DNA from: Alteromonas aquimaris
Lineage (GTDB): Bacteria; Pseudomonadota; Gammaproteobacteria; Enterobacterales; Alteromonadaceae
DNA length: 64,000 nucleotides
Direction of reading: 5' to 3'
Assembly (NCBI RefSeq): GCF_026183695.1
Contig: NZ_JAPFRD010000012.1
Span: 1-64,000, forward strand
Shown one piece after another: positions 18,593 through 28,891 of the stretch. The notes under the pieces were generated by a model. The model was not told the DNA's origin and made no database searches. It worked only from the letters and a program-made list of their open reading frames with translations. The translations under genes and the position numbers were made by a program. Position 1 is the first letter of the stretch; each line of letters starts with the position of its first letter.

Positions 18593-19267
18593 CTACGCAG
18601 CATATTTCTGCTTTAATTCAGCCAATTCTTTATCAATATCATCATTAGCTGTTAATTCATTAAACTGTGCATTTAACGATGTATCGTCTAATTCATTTTT
18701 TGACGTTAGATCGTAGGCTTCAACTTGTGCTTCGAGGCTGTCAATACGTTGTTCATACTGTTCAAAACGCGCCATCGCATTTTCAATCTTGTTACTATGC
18801 TCCACTGTTTTTGCTTTTAGACGCACAGTGGCAGACTGTTTTCTGGTAACTAACGATTTCTGTTTATTACGCGCTTCTGAAAGTTTCGTCTGTAAGCGAG
18901 CCGTATCTTCCTGCAAGTCATTTAATAGTTCGTCAACCTGCAGCAACTGTTCGCCGATAGCTTTAGCCTGCTCAGCATATTTTTGTTTTTCCTGAAGGGC
19001 AGAACGCGCCAAATTCTCTTTCCCTTTGCTCATTGCTAATTCCGCTTTTTTCATCCAGCTCTCGACTTCCAACTGAAATTTATCCTGCTGTCTGCGAAAC
19101 TGCTTTTGCTGTGCAATATATTTTGCCGCTTCAAAACGTATTTCTACCAACGTTTCTTCCATTTCCTGAATAATTAAGCGGATGACCTTTTCAGGATCCT
19201 CTGCTTTATCCAGCATGGCGTTAAGATTTGCCTGTACGATATCGGTCATTCTAGAAAACATGCCCAT
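18593..19267 (-). CDS. pspA: phage shock protein A
   Basis: A 224-residue PspA/IM30 protein, all-helical and coiled-coil from about residue 25 to 185. The N-terminal amphipathic helix (MGMFSRMTDIVQANLNAML) binds stressed inner membrane; the EDPEKVIRLIIQEME segment is the family signature. PspA oligomers protect membrane integrity and, in E. coli, hold the activator PspF inactive. A GGAGGAAT ribosome site and a sigma-54 type promoter precede it. First gene of pspA-pspC-membrane protein; pspF is not in the window. Confidence 0.96.
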   Translation of the reverse strand: MGMFSRMTDIVQANLNAMLDKAEDPEKVIRLIIQEMEETLVEIRFEAAKYIAQQKQFRRQQDKFQLEVESWMKKAELAMSKGKENLARSALQEKQKYAEQAKAIGEQLLQVDELLNDLQEDTARLQTKLSEARNKQKSLVTRKQSATVRLKAKTVEHSNKIENAMARFEQYEQRIDSLEAQVEAYDLTSKNELDDTSLNAQFNELTANDDIDKELAELKQKYAA

Positions 19268-19314
19268 GATTATTCCTCCAAGAATATGTGTTTTTACGTT
19301 TTCACAATGACATT

Positions 19315-19331
19315 TACAATAGACGTGCCAA
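19315..19331 (-). promoter_or_regulatory. sigma-54 promoter of pspA
   Basis: Minus strand TTGGCACG-TCTA-TTGTA: the -24 element is perfect and the -12 element differs from TTGCA at one base, with the required 12-base GG-to-G spacing. The predicted start is near 19305, giving a ~38-base leader. Psp operons are classically sigma-54/PspF dependent. Confidence 0.85.
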
Positions 19332-19485
19332 CAGAATTAACTATTGATATATATAGATTTTTTATTTTAACTGTAGCGGACACGATAAGAATAAGCGATA
19401 GAGTTAGTCAAATTAACCACTCAAAATATGTTATTTGACCAACTTGGAGCTATCATTTAATAGTCTAGAGAGTCGAGTAAAAAGT

Positions 19486-19520
19486 AATAAAAAAAGCGGA
19501 TGCTTTCGCTATCCGCTTTT
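19486..19520 (-). terminator. terminator after the 34-codon gene
   Basis: Read on the minus strand: AAAAGCGGAT, a short loop, ATCCGCTTTT and a longer T-run. It follows the stop of the small membrane protein gene and separates that unit from pspA. Confidence 0.85.
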
Positions 19521-19540
19521 CAGAATTATTTTCTAGCTAA

Positions 19541-19645
19541 CTACTTTTTAAGCCAATATACACCTGTGGAGAAGAGTACCGCGCTAACTACAAATGTAAT
19601 AACAGGCAAAATAGTCATAGTAAGTACCAACGCTGGCTGGAACAT
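19541..19645 (-). CDS. 34-residue single-span membrane peptide
   Basis: A short frame of 34 codons (MFQPALVLTMTILPV..., ending YWLKK) encoding one hydrophobic helix of about 25 residues with a Lys-Lys end. It has AGG 8 bases before the ATG, begins 11 bases after the preceding gene's stop, and is followed by a clean terminator, all of which argue that it is real. It belongs to a unit with a sigma-54 type promoter next to pspA, so a role in envelope stress is plausible. No homologue recognised. Confidence 0.6.
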   Translation of the reverse strand: MFQPALVLTMTILPVITFVVSAVLFSTGVYWLKK

Positions 19646-19656
19646 AATTCAACCTA

Positions 19657-19932
19657 TTAATTTCGTTTAGCTGTATGTTCCTGTTTTGACAAAGGAAGGG
19701 CTGCCAGTTCAGTAATTTCTACTTTTCCTTTAACGTAATTCTCTTCCAACGAAAAGTTAAAAGCAGAGCTGCTGATAGAGTGTTGTAATTTTGCTGACAA
19801 TTCAGCCTTTGTCAGGGTCACTGCATGCTCGACAAACTGACCTACCGCACGTTCAACAACCGACTCCTCAGCATGGGCAGTGACACTACCAAAAGTTAAT
19901 GCAGTGGCAGCGAGAATAGTAATGGTTTTCAT
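19657..19932 (-). CDS. small periplasmic protein beside the psp operon
   Basis: A 91-residue protein with a signal peptide (cleavage likely after AHA, residue 21) and an amphipathic helical body (VVERAVGQFVEHAVTLTKAEL). No known family recognised. The gene has its own sigma-54 type promoter upstream and precedes the 34-residue membrane peptide gene. By position and promoter type it is a likely member of the PspF regulon; the function is unknown. Confidence 0.75.
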   Translation of the reverse strand: MKTITILAATALTFGSVTAHAEESVVERAVGQFVEHAVTLTKAELSAKLQHSISSSAFNFSLEENYVKGKVEITELAALPLSKQEHTAKRN

Positions 19933-19987
19933 AGTGGCATCCTTCGTTACGGTAATTCATGATTAAATGTTTTTCGTAACAAAAGAT

Positions 19988-20003
19988 AGCGAAAGCCGTG
20001 CCA
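19988..20003 (-). promoter_or_regulatory. sigma-54 promoter of the small periplasmic protein
   Basis: Minus strand TGGCACG-GCTT-TCGCT: perfect -24 element and a -12 element with one mismatch (TCGC for TTGC), correct spacing. It lies about 56 bases before the ATG at 19932. Confidence 0.7.
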
Positions 20004-20126
20004 CAACCTTAACTAATTGATTTAACTTGTAATTAACTGAATTTATGCAAAAAAAATCGAATACCTAAGCGGAAACAAACGAATAAGTAAGCAAATTAAC
20101 CACATGCGCTGGTTAAATTGACCATG

Positions 20127-21140
20127 TTAGCTTCGGTTAAACTCTAATACGTCATGTTGAGCTTGTTTAACCTGCTGTAACGCGTTGAACAGCAAATCAG
20201 GGTCAGGGGTTTTTCCGGTCCCGTTTTGACTAAGGTAACGTCGCCAAATTTTGCCACCCGTTTGCCCTTGAAACAGTCCTAACATATGCCTTGCCACATG
20301 CCACGGTCGAAAACCTGCTTCAGTTTGACGATTAATATATTCTTGCATCTTAACAACGATTTGTTCGCGAGAGGGTACTGTTGCCCTGCTTTCAAAAATT
20401 GTGTGATCCACTTCTGCCAATAGATATGGATTAGCATAAACCTCTCGCCCCATCATTACCCCATCTATATGCTCCAGGTGGGATTGGGTTTGTTCTAACG
20501 TTTTAATGCCGCCATTTAGTGAAATATGTAAATGTGGATGCGCTAGTTTTAACTGATAGACCCGCGGGTAATTTAATGGCGGTATTTCCCGATTTTCTTT
20601 CGGACTTAAGCCTTGAAGCCAGGCTTTTCGGGCGTGAACGATAAATATTTCACACCCACCTTCCGCAACGATATCAATAAAGCGTGCAAAGTCAGCGAAT
20701 TCATCCATATCATCAATTCCAATACGACACTTCACAGTAACTGGAATATCTACGCTTTTCTGCATCTCAGTGACACATGCGGCAACGGCGTCTGGGTTCG
20801 CCATAAGGCAAGCTCCAAAACGGCCATTCTTCACGCGATCTGAAGGACAACCAACATTGATATTCACCTCATCATAGCCGCGCTCTTGCGCCATTACTGC
20901 ACAGCGGGCCATGTCGGCCGGGTCGGAGCCTCCCAGTTGCAATGCCACTGGGTGCTCTTCTTCATTAAAAGCAAGATAATCCCCTTTCCCATGTATCAGA
21001 GCTCCAGTGGTTACCATTTCGGTATACAGTAAGGTGTGTTTTGAAAGCAATCGCAAAAAATATCGGCAATGGCGATCTGTCCAATCAAGCATTGGGGCGA
21101 CAGAGAATCGGCGGTCTATAATAGCAGGTGACTTTTTCAA
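20127..21140 (-). CDS. dusA: tRNA-dihydrouridine(20/20a) synthase DusA
   Basis: A 337-residue FMN enzyme reducing uridine 20/20a in the tRNA D-loop. Motifs: [18 protein letters not shown] near residue 11, ALQLGGSDP near 66, and [21 protein letters not shown] near 94 with the catalytic cysteine of the family; [12 protein letters not shown] near 229. The frame opens with TTG at 21140, preceded by GAGG at a 5-base spacing, and there is no earlier ATG. Monocistronic. Confidence 0.95.
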   Translation of the reverse strand: MKKSPAIIDRRFSVAPMLDWTDRHCRYFLRLLSKHTLLYTEMVTTGALIHGKGDYLAFNEEEHPVALQLGGSDPADMARCAVMAQERGYDEVNINVGCPSDRVKNGRFGACLMANPDAVAACVTEMQKSVDIPVTVKCRIGIDDMDEFADFARFIDIVAEGGCEIFIVHARKAWLQGLSPKENREIPPLNYPRVYQLKLAHPHLHISLNGGIKTLEQTQSHLEHIDGVMMGREVYANPYLLAEVDHTIFESRATVPSREQIVVKMQEYINRQTEAGFRPWHVARHMLGLFQGQTGGKIWRRYLSQNGTGKTPDPDLLFNALQQVKQAQHDVLEFNRS

Positions 21141-21597
21141 CTTAACCTCATGAAATAATCGATCTTTAATGCGAAATACACATTAAACTTTGCGGCTCTT
21201 TACCTTTTCATTCCTCATTTTTTGTCTATTTCGGCCACCTAAAAGCCTTTGCGGTGGAACAGTATTTGAAGATGAGGGGCAACGATTGGCGCATTTTAGC
21301 ATTTCTAGGTCAGTTAGAAAAAATGAATTCATTAATCAGGCTGGCGTGAAATAAAGAGTGGAATGAATTTTTGGAAATGGAAGGAACTTCATGAAGATAG
21401 CTATGTTTAAATGCTAGCAAATGTCATTTCTTCCTATTTAGGCTGTAGGAAACCATTTCTGACACCTACCCTTTAATTTTGTCTAACTTTTTTACACCCT
21501 TCTGCATGTGGAATTGTAACCAACTGATAAACATCAGGTTTTATTGTGGCTCAGTTTATGCCTTGACTGTTCTGACTAAATCAGAGGAACTATATTT
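21141..21597. other. spacer between dusA and the PEP-CTERM-like gene
   Basis: 457 bases between divergent genes. It must contain both promoters. I see no conserved RNA, repeat or further gene. Confidence 0.4.
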
Positions 21598-22206
21598 ATG
21601 AAAAAAATCAAACAATTAAGCACACTCTTGGTCAACGTGCTACTAGCTTTTGGTATGTTAGCAAGTTTGTCATCTGCACAGGCCGCGTTATTACTTTCGG
21701 TCGACCTTAGCGTTGAAGATCAGATTACTATTACTGCCACTGACGGTGTGGCATCAGCGACTGTAAGCGGAGACGATTTTATTGGTTTTTACTTAGAAAA
21801 TTTTTTCGAACCTGAAAACAATTCACTTTCGGATATTCTTGTTTCGGGGGACCTCGTCAGTGCACAAGATGTATCGGATCTGACGCCAGACCTCTTCAGG
21901 TCAGACGACAATGATACAGGATTGAATGTATGGAGTTATGCCGATGGAGCTATTTCAAGCTTTGTGGCCAACGAAAGAGCGTTTGAGGGCTCTGCTACTT
22001 GGACAATCTCATCTGGTGCATACCAAAATGCCCTTAACGGTGCTATGCGCGGCGATATTTGGTTTCCCGCCGATGATATTAACGATCTGCCCAGTGCAAT
22101 TGTAATTGGTCAATGGGCAGTGGTGGATGCGGATGTTCCAGAAGCCCCTACTTTCGCTTTATTCAGCCTTCTATTATTTGCCTTTTCCCGTACACGAAAA
22201 GCGTAA
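21598..22206 (+). CDS. PEP-CTERM-like exported protein
   Basis: A 202-residue secreted protein: signal peptide (cleavage near SAQA, about residue 30), a low-Lys acidic body, and a C-terminal tripartite tail with the motif VPEAP, a hydrophobic helix and a basic end (RTRKA). This is the layout of PEP-CTERM sorting signals handled by an exosortase, with PEAP in place of PEP. Such proteins usually reach the cell surface or matrix in biofilm-forming Gram-negatives. The body matches no family I know. No exosortase gene is in the window. Confidence 0.75.
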   Translation: MKKIKQLSTLLVNVLLAFGMLASLSSAQAALLLSVDLSVEDQITITATDGVASATVSGDDFIGFYLENFFEPENNSLSDILVSGDLVSAQDVSDLTPDLFRSDDNDTGLNVWSYADGAISSFVANERAFEGSATWTISSGAYQNALNGAMRGDIWFPADDINDLPSAIVIGQWAVVDADVPEAPTFALFSLLLFAFSRTRKA

Positions 22207-22423
22207 CTTCTAGCCGGAGGAGGCTAATCCCCTCCTCTTCCCCCCTCCCATCCAAAGGTATTTCTTACACCATAACTGACTCCTGGATTATCACACTACT
22301 GATTATAATAAGATGATGAGAGGTAAATTAACTGGGGAACGAACCAGAGGTATAAGGGGAAGATATTGATTCGATGTTTTTTTAAGTTGGCCCTGCAGGT
22401 TCCTCTAGTAGAATAGAGGTAAG

Positions 22424-22795
22424 ATGGAAACCAATCCTATCTCCAGCGATATTTTCGTTATTGATGATAATGAAATAAATCGCATCGTGGTCAAAGAAAT
22501 GTTGTCACAGTACAACTTGAACATCATCTTTGCCAAAAATGGTCGGGAAGCACTAAAAGCGGCGACAACCTGCGAATTGCAGTTCTTTCTAATGGACCTC
22601 AACATGCCAATAATGGATGGCTACGAAGCAACAACAAAGATTAGAAAAGCAGGGATAAATACCCCCATAGTTGCGCTTTCAGCCGCCGTGTTAGCTGAAG
22701 AAGTAGAACGCGCCCTACACGCCGGGGTAGATCAGCATTTAGCCAAACCTATTGACCGAAAGGAATTAATTAAGGTACTTAGGAAATATCTTTAA
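22424..22795 (+). CDS. stand-alone response-regulator receiver
   Basis: A 123-residue single receiver domain, CheY-like. The acidic pair is in IDDNEINR near residue 14, the phospho-acceptor Asp in LMDLNMP near 58, the Thr/Ser switch in VALSA near 86 and the Lys in LAKPID near 107. The DNEINR and MPIMDGYEAT patterns resemble receivers cut from hybrid histidine kinases. No kinase or output domain is adjacent. Confidence 0.9.
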   Translation: METNPISSDIFVIDDNEINRIVVKEMLSQYNLNIIFAKNGREALKAATTCELQFFLMDLNMPIMDGYEATTKIRKAGINTPIVALSAAVLAEEVERALHAGVDQHLAKPIDRKELIKVLRKYL

Positions 22796-23097
22796 TACAG
22801 GCATCTTTGGTGATGACGGTATGCATTTTTATTACCTCACGCCAATTCTACGTCCCTGCTTACCGGATCATAAATTATGTTAGATAACGCTTAAATCTTA
22901 TCGGTCAATGGCATACACTATTTGCATGTGGAGCAAACCGTTTCTCTTCCTCACCCGTGAAGCGCAGCTCCTCAAAAATCGTGTAACGCGAGAGGAGTAA
23001 TGATTTACGTAATTAAAGCGTTGATAGAATCTGCAGCACGATTATTTCGCCTCGCTCTAACAATTCAAAGGGGTAAAGCTGCCAGCAAATGTTCAGT
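22796..23097. other. spacer between receiver gene and ydbT-like gene
   Basis: 302 bases between convergent genes. A 44-codon frame at 23000-23134 was considered and not called. No terminator-quality hairpin seen. Confidence 0.35.
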
Positions 23098-24681
23098 TTA
23101 CATCCAGGACTTCTTACTACTCTCTGCGGCATAAAGTAAATCATTGGCCAACTTCCAGGCGTCGGATTCAAACATAAAGGGAATGGTTACCGAACCACTG
23201 GCGAGGATAATTTTAACTGACGCTACTCGCTTTCGTTTCATAAAAACACTTTGAACCACGGAAACTTGCTGTACCTTATATTTTTCTAAACACTGGAAAT
23301 CCAGGCCCATTCGACCACTACGCACATACACGTAACGTTCGTCTGTCGCGTATCCCCATCGCCACCATCGCAATAAGGTGAACATCGTGATGAAAACAAT
23401 GGCAATGACCAGCACCCCCACCTCATTCCATAATTGAAGATAAGTTGTTATGCCAGTTAACAACACCCCTATTGGCCACACCCAGATGCCTAACCAATAG
23501 GATAAAAATTGCTTACTCACGCCTTGGTAGCTAACGGTATAGATCCCACTATGCGGTAAAGGACCGTTTACTAAAGTGTGTACTTCATCCACGGTAACAG
23601 AGGGAATAAGCAGTTTGTTGGGCGACATCAGTTCGGTTTGTGGCTGCGTACCAGACGTATTTTGCTCAAAGTAAAGGTTTACCCGTCCTAATAGTTTATC
23701 CAACCAATCTTGTTGTGCTGTCACCAGCTGAATGCGTGACATCTTCATACTGACTTCTTGCTTGCTCAATAATCCGCTGCGGCGTATATACCGGCGTTTG
23801 TCACGACTTAACGTAAAACCATAGAATGTCAGCACAGCGCCACCTATCGACAGTGATGCTAAGACAGCCAGAATAATAAGTAGCGCTGTTAAAGTATATA
23901 AGCCAAGCTGCCACCATGTAGCCGTTTCCTCGCCAAAAAGTTGTTCGAGTTTTAACCCTTTTGATTCCAACCAGTTGTAAATGATAGTTGCGGCAGAGTC
24001 ATATAAAGGGGCAGCTGCGCCTAATAAAATCCATACGCGATTGTTGGTTATACCGTGAACGATCAGATCGTGAATGCTACGCCGATTGACGATTTGTTCG
24101 TCACTATCGTCGCGAGTCCGGATAGTTTCTGCGGCATTGCTTTCTTCTTGCTTCGCTTCAGCGTTATCGGCTAACACCTGTTTGCGAATCATCAGCGCAT
24201 ACGGCAAGGGAACCGCTACAATTTTCGCTTCCTCTTCTGAACTACCAGCCGTATCCAACACCACTAGTGCAAAATTAAACGGGCGATAGTAAAAGGGTTG
24301 TTCGATTTTTACATTTTGTATACGCCAGAAAGGTAAATTGATGTGGCGGCGATGCAATACACCACTTTTCACTTCTACATGTTGCTGGTGTATTCGAAAT
24401 AAATAGAAGAAGTAGCTTATCAGCCCACTAAAAGAAACGGTCGCGAGAATGCCCGTACCTATTGCAATAAGGTAAGACGCATTATGCATTTCAAAGATGT
24501 TAGAGCTGATCGCTAATGCTGGAATGACGTAGATCAAAAATTGCGCGAACTGTTTAATGTTACCGACAGTGAAATATAGTATCGAGATGGGGGCCAGCCG
24601 CTGCCAGTCTCCTCCCGTTTCCACCTGCTTGGATGGGTTTGTTGATGGGCTGACAGAATGTTCCATTTGTGGGTCACTCAT
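23098..24681 (-). CDS. bacterial PH-domain membrane protein (YdbT-like)
   Basis: A 527-residue protein with paired membrane helices separating three bPH2 (YdbT-type pleckstrin-like) domains, visible as repeats of the YHRH/RHINLPFWRIQNVKIEQ type (near residue 105), RYIRRSGLLSKQEVSMKMSRIQ (near 295) and VYVRSGRMGLDFQCLEKYKVQQV (near 450). It starts 4 bases inside the preceding ydbS-like gene. The pair resembles Bacillus YdbS-YdbT, implicated in resistance to certain antimicrobials there; the role here is unproven. Confidence 0.88.
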   Translation of the reverse strand: MSDPQMEHSVSPSTNPSKQVETGGDWQRLAPISILYFTVGNIKQFAQFLIYVIPALAISSNIFEMHNASYLIAIGTGILATVSFSGLISYFFYLFRIHQQHVEVKSGVLHRRHINLPFWRIQNVKIEQPFYYRPFNFALVVLDTAGSSEEEAKIVAVPLPYALMIRKQVLADNAEAKQEESNAAETIRTRDDSDEQIVNRRSIHDLIVHGITNNRVWILLGAAAPLYDSAATIIYNWLESKGLKLEQLFGEETATWWQLGLYTLTALLIILAVLASLSIGGAVLTFYGFTLSRDKRRYIRRSGLLSKQEVSMKMSRIQLVTAQQDWLDKLLGRVNLYFEQNTSGTQPQTELMSPNKLLIPSVTVDEVHTLVNGPLPHSGIYTVSYQGVSKQFLSYWLGIWVWPIGVLLTGITTYLQLWNEVGVLVIAIVFITMFTLLRWWRWGYATDERYVYVRSGRMGLDFQCLEKYKVQQVSVVQSVFMKRKRVASVKIILASGSVTIPFMFESDAWKLANDLLYAAESSKKSWM

Positions 24682-25217
24682 CGTGCATCAAGATCTTTAT
24701 GATCGAGTATAAATTGCCGTAATTGAACAGCACGCTCGACACTCAGCCCTGGAATTTCAAAGGTATATGCACTGCCTCCTGCTGAAAACACCTGCAGCTT
24801 AGCTAAACCTGCTAAACGGTCCAATGGGCCTCGTTTAATCTCAATATGCTGAACGCGCAATATCGGCTGACAGGTTATTGTTCGAAAAATCAGCCCTTTT
24901 TGGAGAATTAAGTCCTGTTGCCGAATTGCATAACGGACAAGCGGATCGGCGAACCAATGATAACTAAATAGAAGAGTAGCTATTAGTGCTAAGACGGCAA
25001 CCGCGTATGGAAACAGCTTGTGAAGTTGTTGCGGAAGCATGACCCAGGGCTGCAAATGCGCGATGGTCAATGCCAGACAGAGAATTATGAATACACTGAC
25101 CACGGAGGCGAGATTCGCTATCCGGTACCGGGGGGAAACGGGTGTCATTGCTACCTCCCTGACATCAGGTAGTTCACTTGGTCTCACGGGCAGGTTACTG
25201 AAATTGTCCATTTCCAT
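24678..25217 (-). CDS. PH-domain membrane protein (YdbS-like)
   Basis: A 179-residue protein with two membrane helices (about 38-55 and 65-87) and one bPH2 domain (VRYAIRQQDLILQKGLIFR, then LRVQHIEIKRGPLDRLAGLAK). It is the first gene of the ydbS-ydbT-like pair and overlaps its partner by 4 bases. Confidence 0.85.
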   Translation of the reverse strand: MEMDNFSNLPVRPSELPDVREVAMTPVSPRYRIANLASVVSVFIILCLALTIAHLQPWVMLPQQLHKLFPYAVAVLALIATLLFSYHWFADPLVRYAIRQQDLILQKGLIFRTITCQPILRVQHIEIKRGPLDRLAGLAKLQVFSAGGSAYTFEIPGLSVERAVQLRQFILDHKDLDAR

Positions 25218-25258
25218 TGATTAGGCTCCAGCTATTGAGAAGCTCAGGATAAAACAAT

Positions 25259-25277
25259 AAAGGGTCGGAGTCATTTA
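25259..25277. repeat. solo half of a REP-like palindrome
   Basis: AAAGGGTCGGAGTCATTTA, matching one arm of the perfect palindrome at 36889-36937 except for one missing G. It lies in the spacer between the ydbS-like and DUF3750 genes and has no complementary arm nearby. Confidence 0.55.
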
Positions 25278-25306
25278 TGGCATGTTAAAGGCGCTAACAT
25301 TTTTTG

Positions 25307-25852
25307 TCAGTTTAACGTGTCAGCATAGCCACTTCCGAAGGCCGTAAAAGGTAATTCTAATCCTAATTCCGGGACCTCTTTTGCGATCCATGCAGGAAAA
25401 GTATTACTGTTTGGGCCAGGGAACACACGATATTCGTTGGTCCAGGGATAACGCGCAATAGCATTGAGGATCTTGGGGATAAGCTGAGACGCTTTTTCTC
25501 CTTGAACAGACAGCAGCTTTTCAGGCTTTGCGCCATACCAGTATTTGTCTGGCGTAATGGTGGTCGTTTGACGCAGGGCAATACCTCCACGATTAACTCG
25601 CCAGCCAACAACTTCAAATAATGAATAATTGTCTGCATTTTCTTCTTTCAACGCTATCCATGTATGCACAGCGAAGACTCCTTTCCAGCCGTAAGCATCT
25701 GCGGCATAAACTTCAACTACCGCACGTTTTTCCTCCTTTGGATCGGGCGCTATGCCAGCAGGCTCGCGGCTGGCGGTTTGCCAGCCGTCACTGGAGCTCG
25801 CTGAAAGGAAAAAGAGCAGTAAACAAGTAGGAACGAAGATATGTAAATTCAT
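25307..25852 (-). CDS. DUF3750 domain-containing protein
   Basis: A 181-residue protein with an N-terminal hydrophobic signal-like segment (residues 3-20). The body carries the DUF3750 blocks: FAVHTWIALK near residue 60, YEVVGWR-like FEVVGWRVNRGG near 80, and FPGPNSNTFPAWIAKEVPEL near 143. The conserved Asn-Thr-Phe segment suggests an enzyme-like pocket but no activity is established for the family. Alone between repeats and fghA. Confidence 0.85.
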   Translation of the reverse strand: MNLHIFVPTCLLLFFLSASSSDGWQTASREPAGIAPDPKEEKRAVVEVYAADAYGWKGVFAVHTWIALKEENADNYSLFEVVGWRVNRGGIALRQTTTITPDKYWYGAKPEKLLSVQGEKASQLIPKILNAIARYPWTNEYRVFPGPNSNTFPAWIAKEVPELGLELPFTAFGSGYADTLN

Positions 25853-25897
25853 TTAATTAGCGTTAGCAACGTTGTTTCAGGCAACACTATTTTCAAC

Positions 25898-26740
25898 TCA
25901 TATCAAGCCTAAATGGCTGGCGTGAAATTCCAGATGATTGCGTATGAAAGTGGCGATAAAAAAGTAACTGTGATCATAACCTTCATGCATATTCAACGTA
26001 ATGGCAGTATCACTTCGTTGTGCGGCATTCAGCAGGCGCTCCGGTTTTAACTGTTGAGTTAGAAATTGATCAGCGGTGCCCTGCTCTATCAGCATGGGAA
26101 TCGTATGCTGCCGCTGGGAAATAAGCACCGAGGTATCATAGTCTTCCCAGCCAGACTTATCCTTACCTAAGTAAGCCGAAAAGGCTTTTTTACCCCAGGG
26201 GCAGTCTATTGGATTAGCGATAGGGCTAAATGCTGAAACGGAGACATATCGGTTCAATTGGCGCAGGGCAATTACCAGTGCGCCATGCCCCCCCATCGAG
26301 TGACCACTGATAGCGCGCTCGTTGGTAACTGGCAATGCTGACTCTACCAGTGCGGGAAGCTCTTCTGTCACATATGAATACATTTGATAGTGTTGTTTCC
26401 AGGGTTCTTCTGTTGCATTCACATAAAAGCCTGCACCGAGTCCCAAGGCATAATCGCCACTTTCATCATCTGGCACATCTTCCCCTCGAGGGCTGGTATC
26501 TGGCGCAATTAATGCTAAGCCAAGATCAGCAGCCCATTTCATAGCCCCTGCTTTTTGCATAAAATTTTCGTCAGTGCAGGTTAGTCCAGACAACCAGTAT
26601 AAAACTGGAACTGGGTTATCTTTGTTGGCAAAGGGCGGTAAAAATACGGCAAATGTCATATCACAATGAGTGACCTCAGAGCGATGACGGTAGCGAATAT
26701 GTCTGCCGCCAAATGCTTTGTTTTCGCTGATCATTTTCAT
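25898..26740 (-). CDS. fghA: S-formylglutathione hydrolase
   Basis: An alpha/beta hydrolase of 280 residues that splits S-formylglutathione to formate and glutathione, the second step of glutathione-dependent formaldehyde removal. The nucleophile serine lies in GHSMGGHGAL near residue 139; SGLTCTDENF near 48 is typical of esterase D. I place the start at ATG 26740, which has AAGGAA before it and lies 10 bases after the adhC stop; ATG 26758 would overlap adhC. Confidence 0.95.
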   Translation of the reverse strand: MKMISENKAFGGRHIRYRHRSEVTHCDMTFAVFLPPFANKDNPVPVLYWLSGLTCTDENFMQKAGAMKWAADLGLALIAPDTSPRGEDVPDDESGDYALGLGAGFYVNATEEPWKQHYQMYSYVTEELPALVESALPVTNERAISGHSMGGHGALVIALRQLNRYVSVSAFSPIANPIDCPWGKKAFSAYLGKDKSGWEDYDTSVLISQRQHTIPMLIEQGTADQFLTQQLKPERLLNAAQRSDTAITLNMHEGYDHSYFFIATFIRNHLEFHASHLGLI

Positions 26741-26750
26741 TGACTTTTCC

Positions 26751-27881
<1,131 letters not shown>

Positions 27882-27976
27882 TCATCCCCAGTTGATTCTA
27901 GTAATAAAGTAAAGGGTCTATCGGATTTTTGATCAAGTTCGTTTACAATATCTGCGACATTTTTAAGGTAGTCAGC

Positions 27977-28891
27977 ATGATTAAAAATATCGGACATCAT
28001 ATTATTGGTGGTTTTTCAGCACTATTGTATATCGTCAATACGGTGATATGGACAATTCCCGTATTGGCCTTATCAATATTTAAGCTTATTCCTATATCCA
28101 GCTGGCGCCGCTTGATTTCATACATTTTAGACGCCTGTGCCACCGCTTGGATTACATTTAACAACTTAAATCAGAAACTCACCAGCCGCACCAGGTTACA
28201 TGTGAAAGGCACGGAGTCCCTTGCTCGAAAAGGTTGGTATTTGGTCATTGCCAACCATCAGTCCTGGGTAGATATTCTGGTCCTGCAAAGGGTATTCAAC
28301 CGCAAAATTCCCTTCCTGAAGTTTTTTCTAAAAAAGGAACTGATCTTTGTGCCCCTGTTAGGGTTAGCGTGGTGGGCACTGGACTTTCCTTTTATGCGCC
28401 GTTACAGCAAGTCATTTCTGGCTAAAAACCCACATATGAAGGGCAAAGATATGGAAACTACACGTAAGGCATGCGAAAAATTCAAATTTAAACCCGTTAG
28501 TGTCATGAACTTTGTAGAAGGGACCCGCTTTACAAAACATAAACATCATAAACAAGCCTCTCCTTTTTCTCATTTACTCAAGCCAAAAGCGGGCGGAGTA
28601 GCCTTCGTATTAAATGCAATGGGTGAACACCTGCATAAACTAGTCGATGTGACAATAGACTATCCCACAGGGGTGCCAACATTTTGGGACTTCATCAGTG
28701 GCAAAGTGGGTGACATTCGGGTCAACGTGCAGGTGACACCGATTAAGGATATCGTGCAAGGAGGGATTATTTCTGACAAATATTTCGAAGATCCTCAAGA
28801 ACGCATAAAATTTCAAGCCTGGCTTAACGATCGCTGGCTGCAAAAAGACAAGTTATTAACTTCCGTTAACTCTACGCAAAATCCATTATGA
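27977..28891 (+). CDS. PlsC-family acyltransferase (YihG-like), first copy
   Basis: A 304-residue membrane-bound 1-acylglycerol-phosphate-type acyltransferase. After an N-terminal membrane helix it shows NHQSWVD (the HX4D catalytic motif, about residue 94), FPFMRRYS and FVEGTRF (glycerophosphate binding, about 180). The most similar E. coli proteins I recall are YihG and YjgF-type PlsC homologues rather than PlsC itself. The ATG at 27977 has AAGG 9 bases upstream; the longer frame from 27929 does not. It heads an operon with a second acyltransferase and an MscS channel. Confidence 0.9.
   Translation: MIKNIGHHIIGGFSALLYIVNTVIWTIPVLALSIFKLIPISSWRRLISYILDACATAWITFNNLNQKLTSRTRLHVKGTESLARKGWYLVIANHQSWVDILVLQRVFNRKIPFLKFFLKKELIFVPLLGLAWWALDFPFMRRYSKSFLAKNPHMKGKDMETTRKACEKFKFKPVSVMNFVEGTRFTKHKHHKQASPFSHLLKPKAGGVAFVLNAMGEHLHKLVDVTIDYPTGVPTFWDFISGKVGDIRVNVQVTPIKDIVQGGIISDKYFEDPQERIKFQAWLNDRWLQKDKLLTSVNSTQNPL

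Noticed and set aside
23000..23134. 44-residue frame with GGAG close to its ATG
   Set aside because: The ribosome site is only 2 bases from the ATG, and the frame runs into the antisense of the ydbT-like gene; no hydrophobic or conserved pattern.
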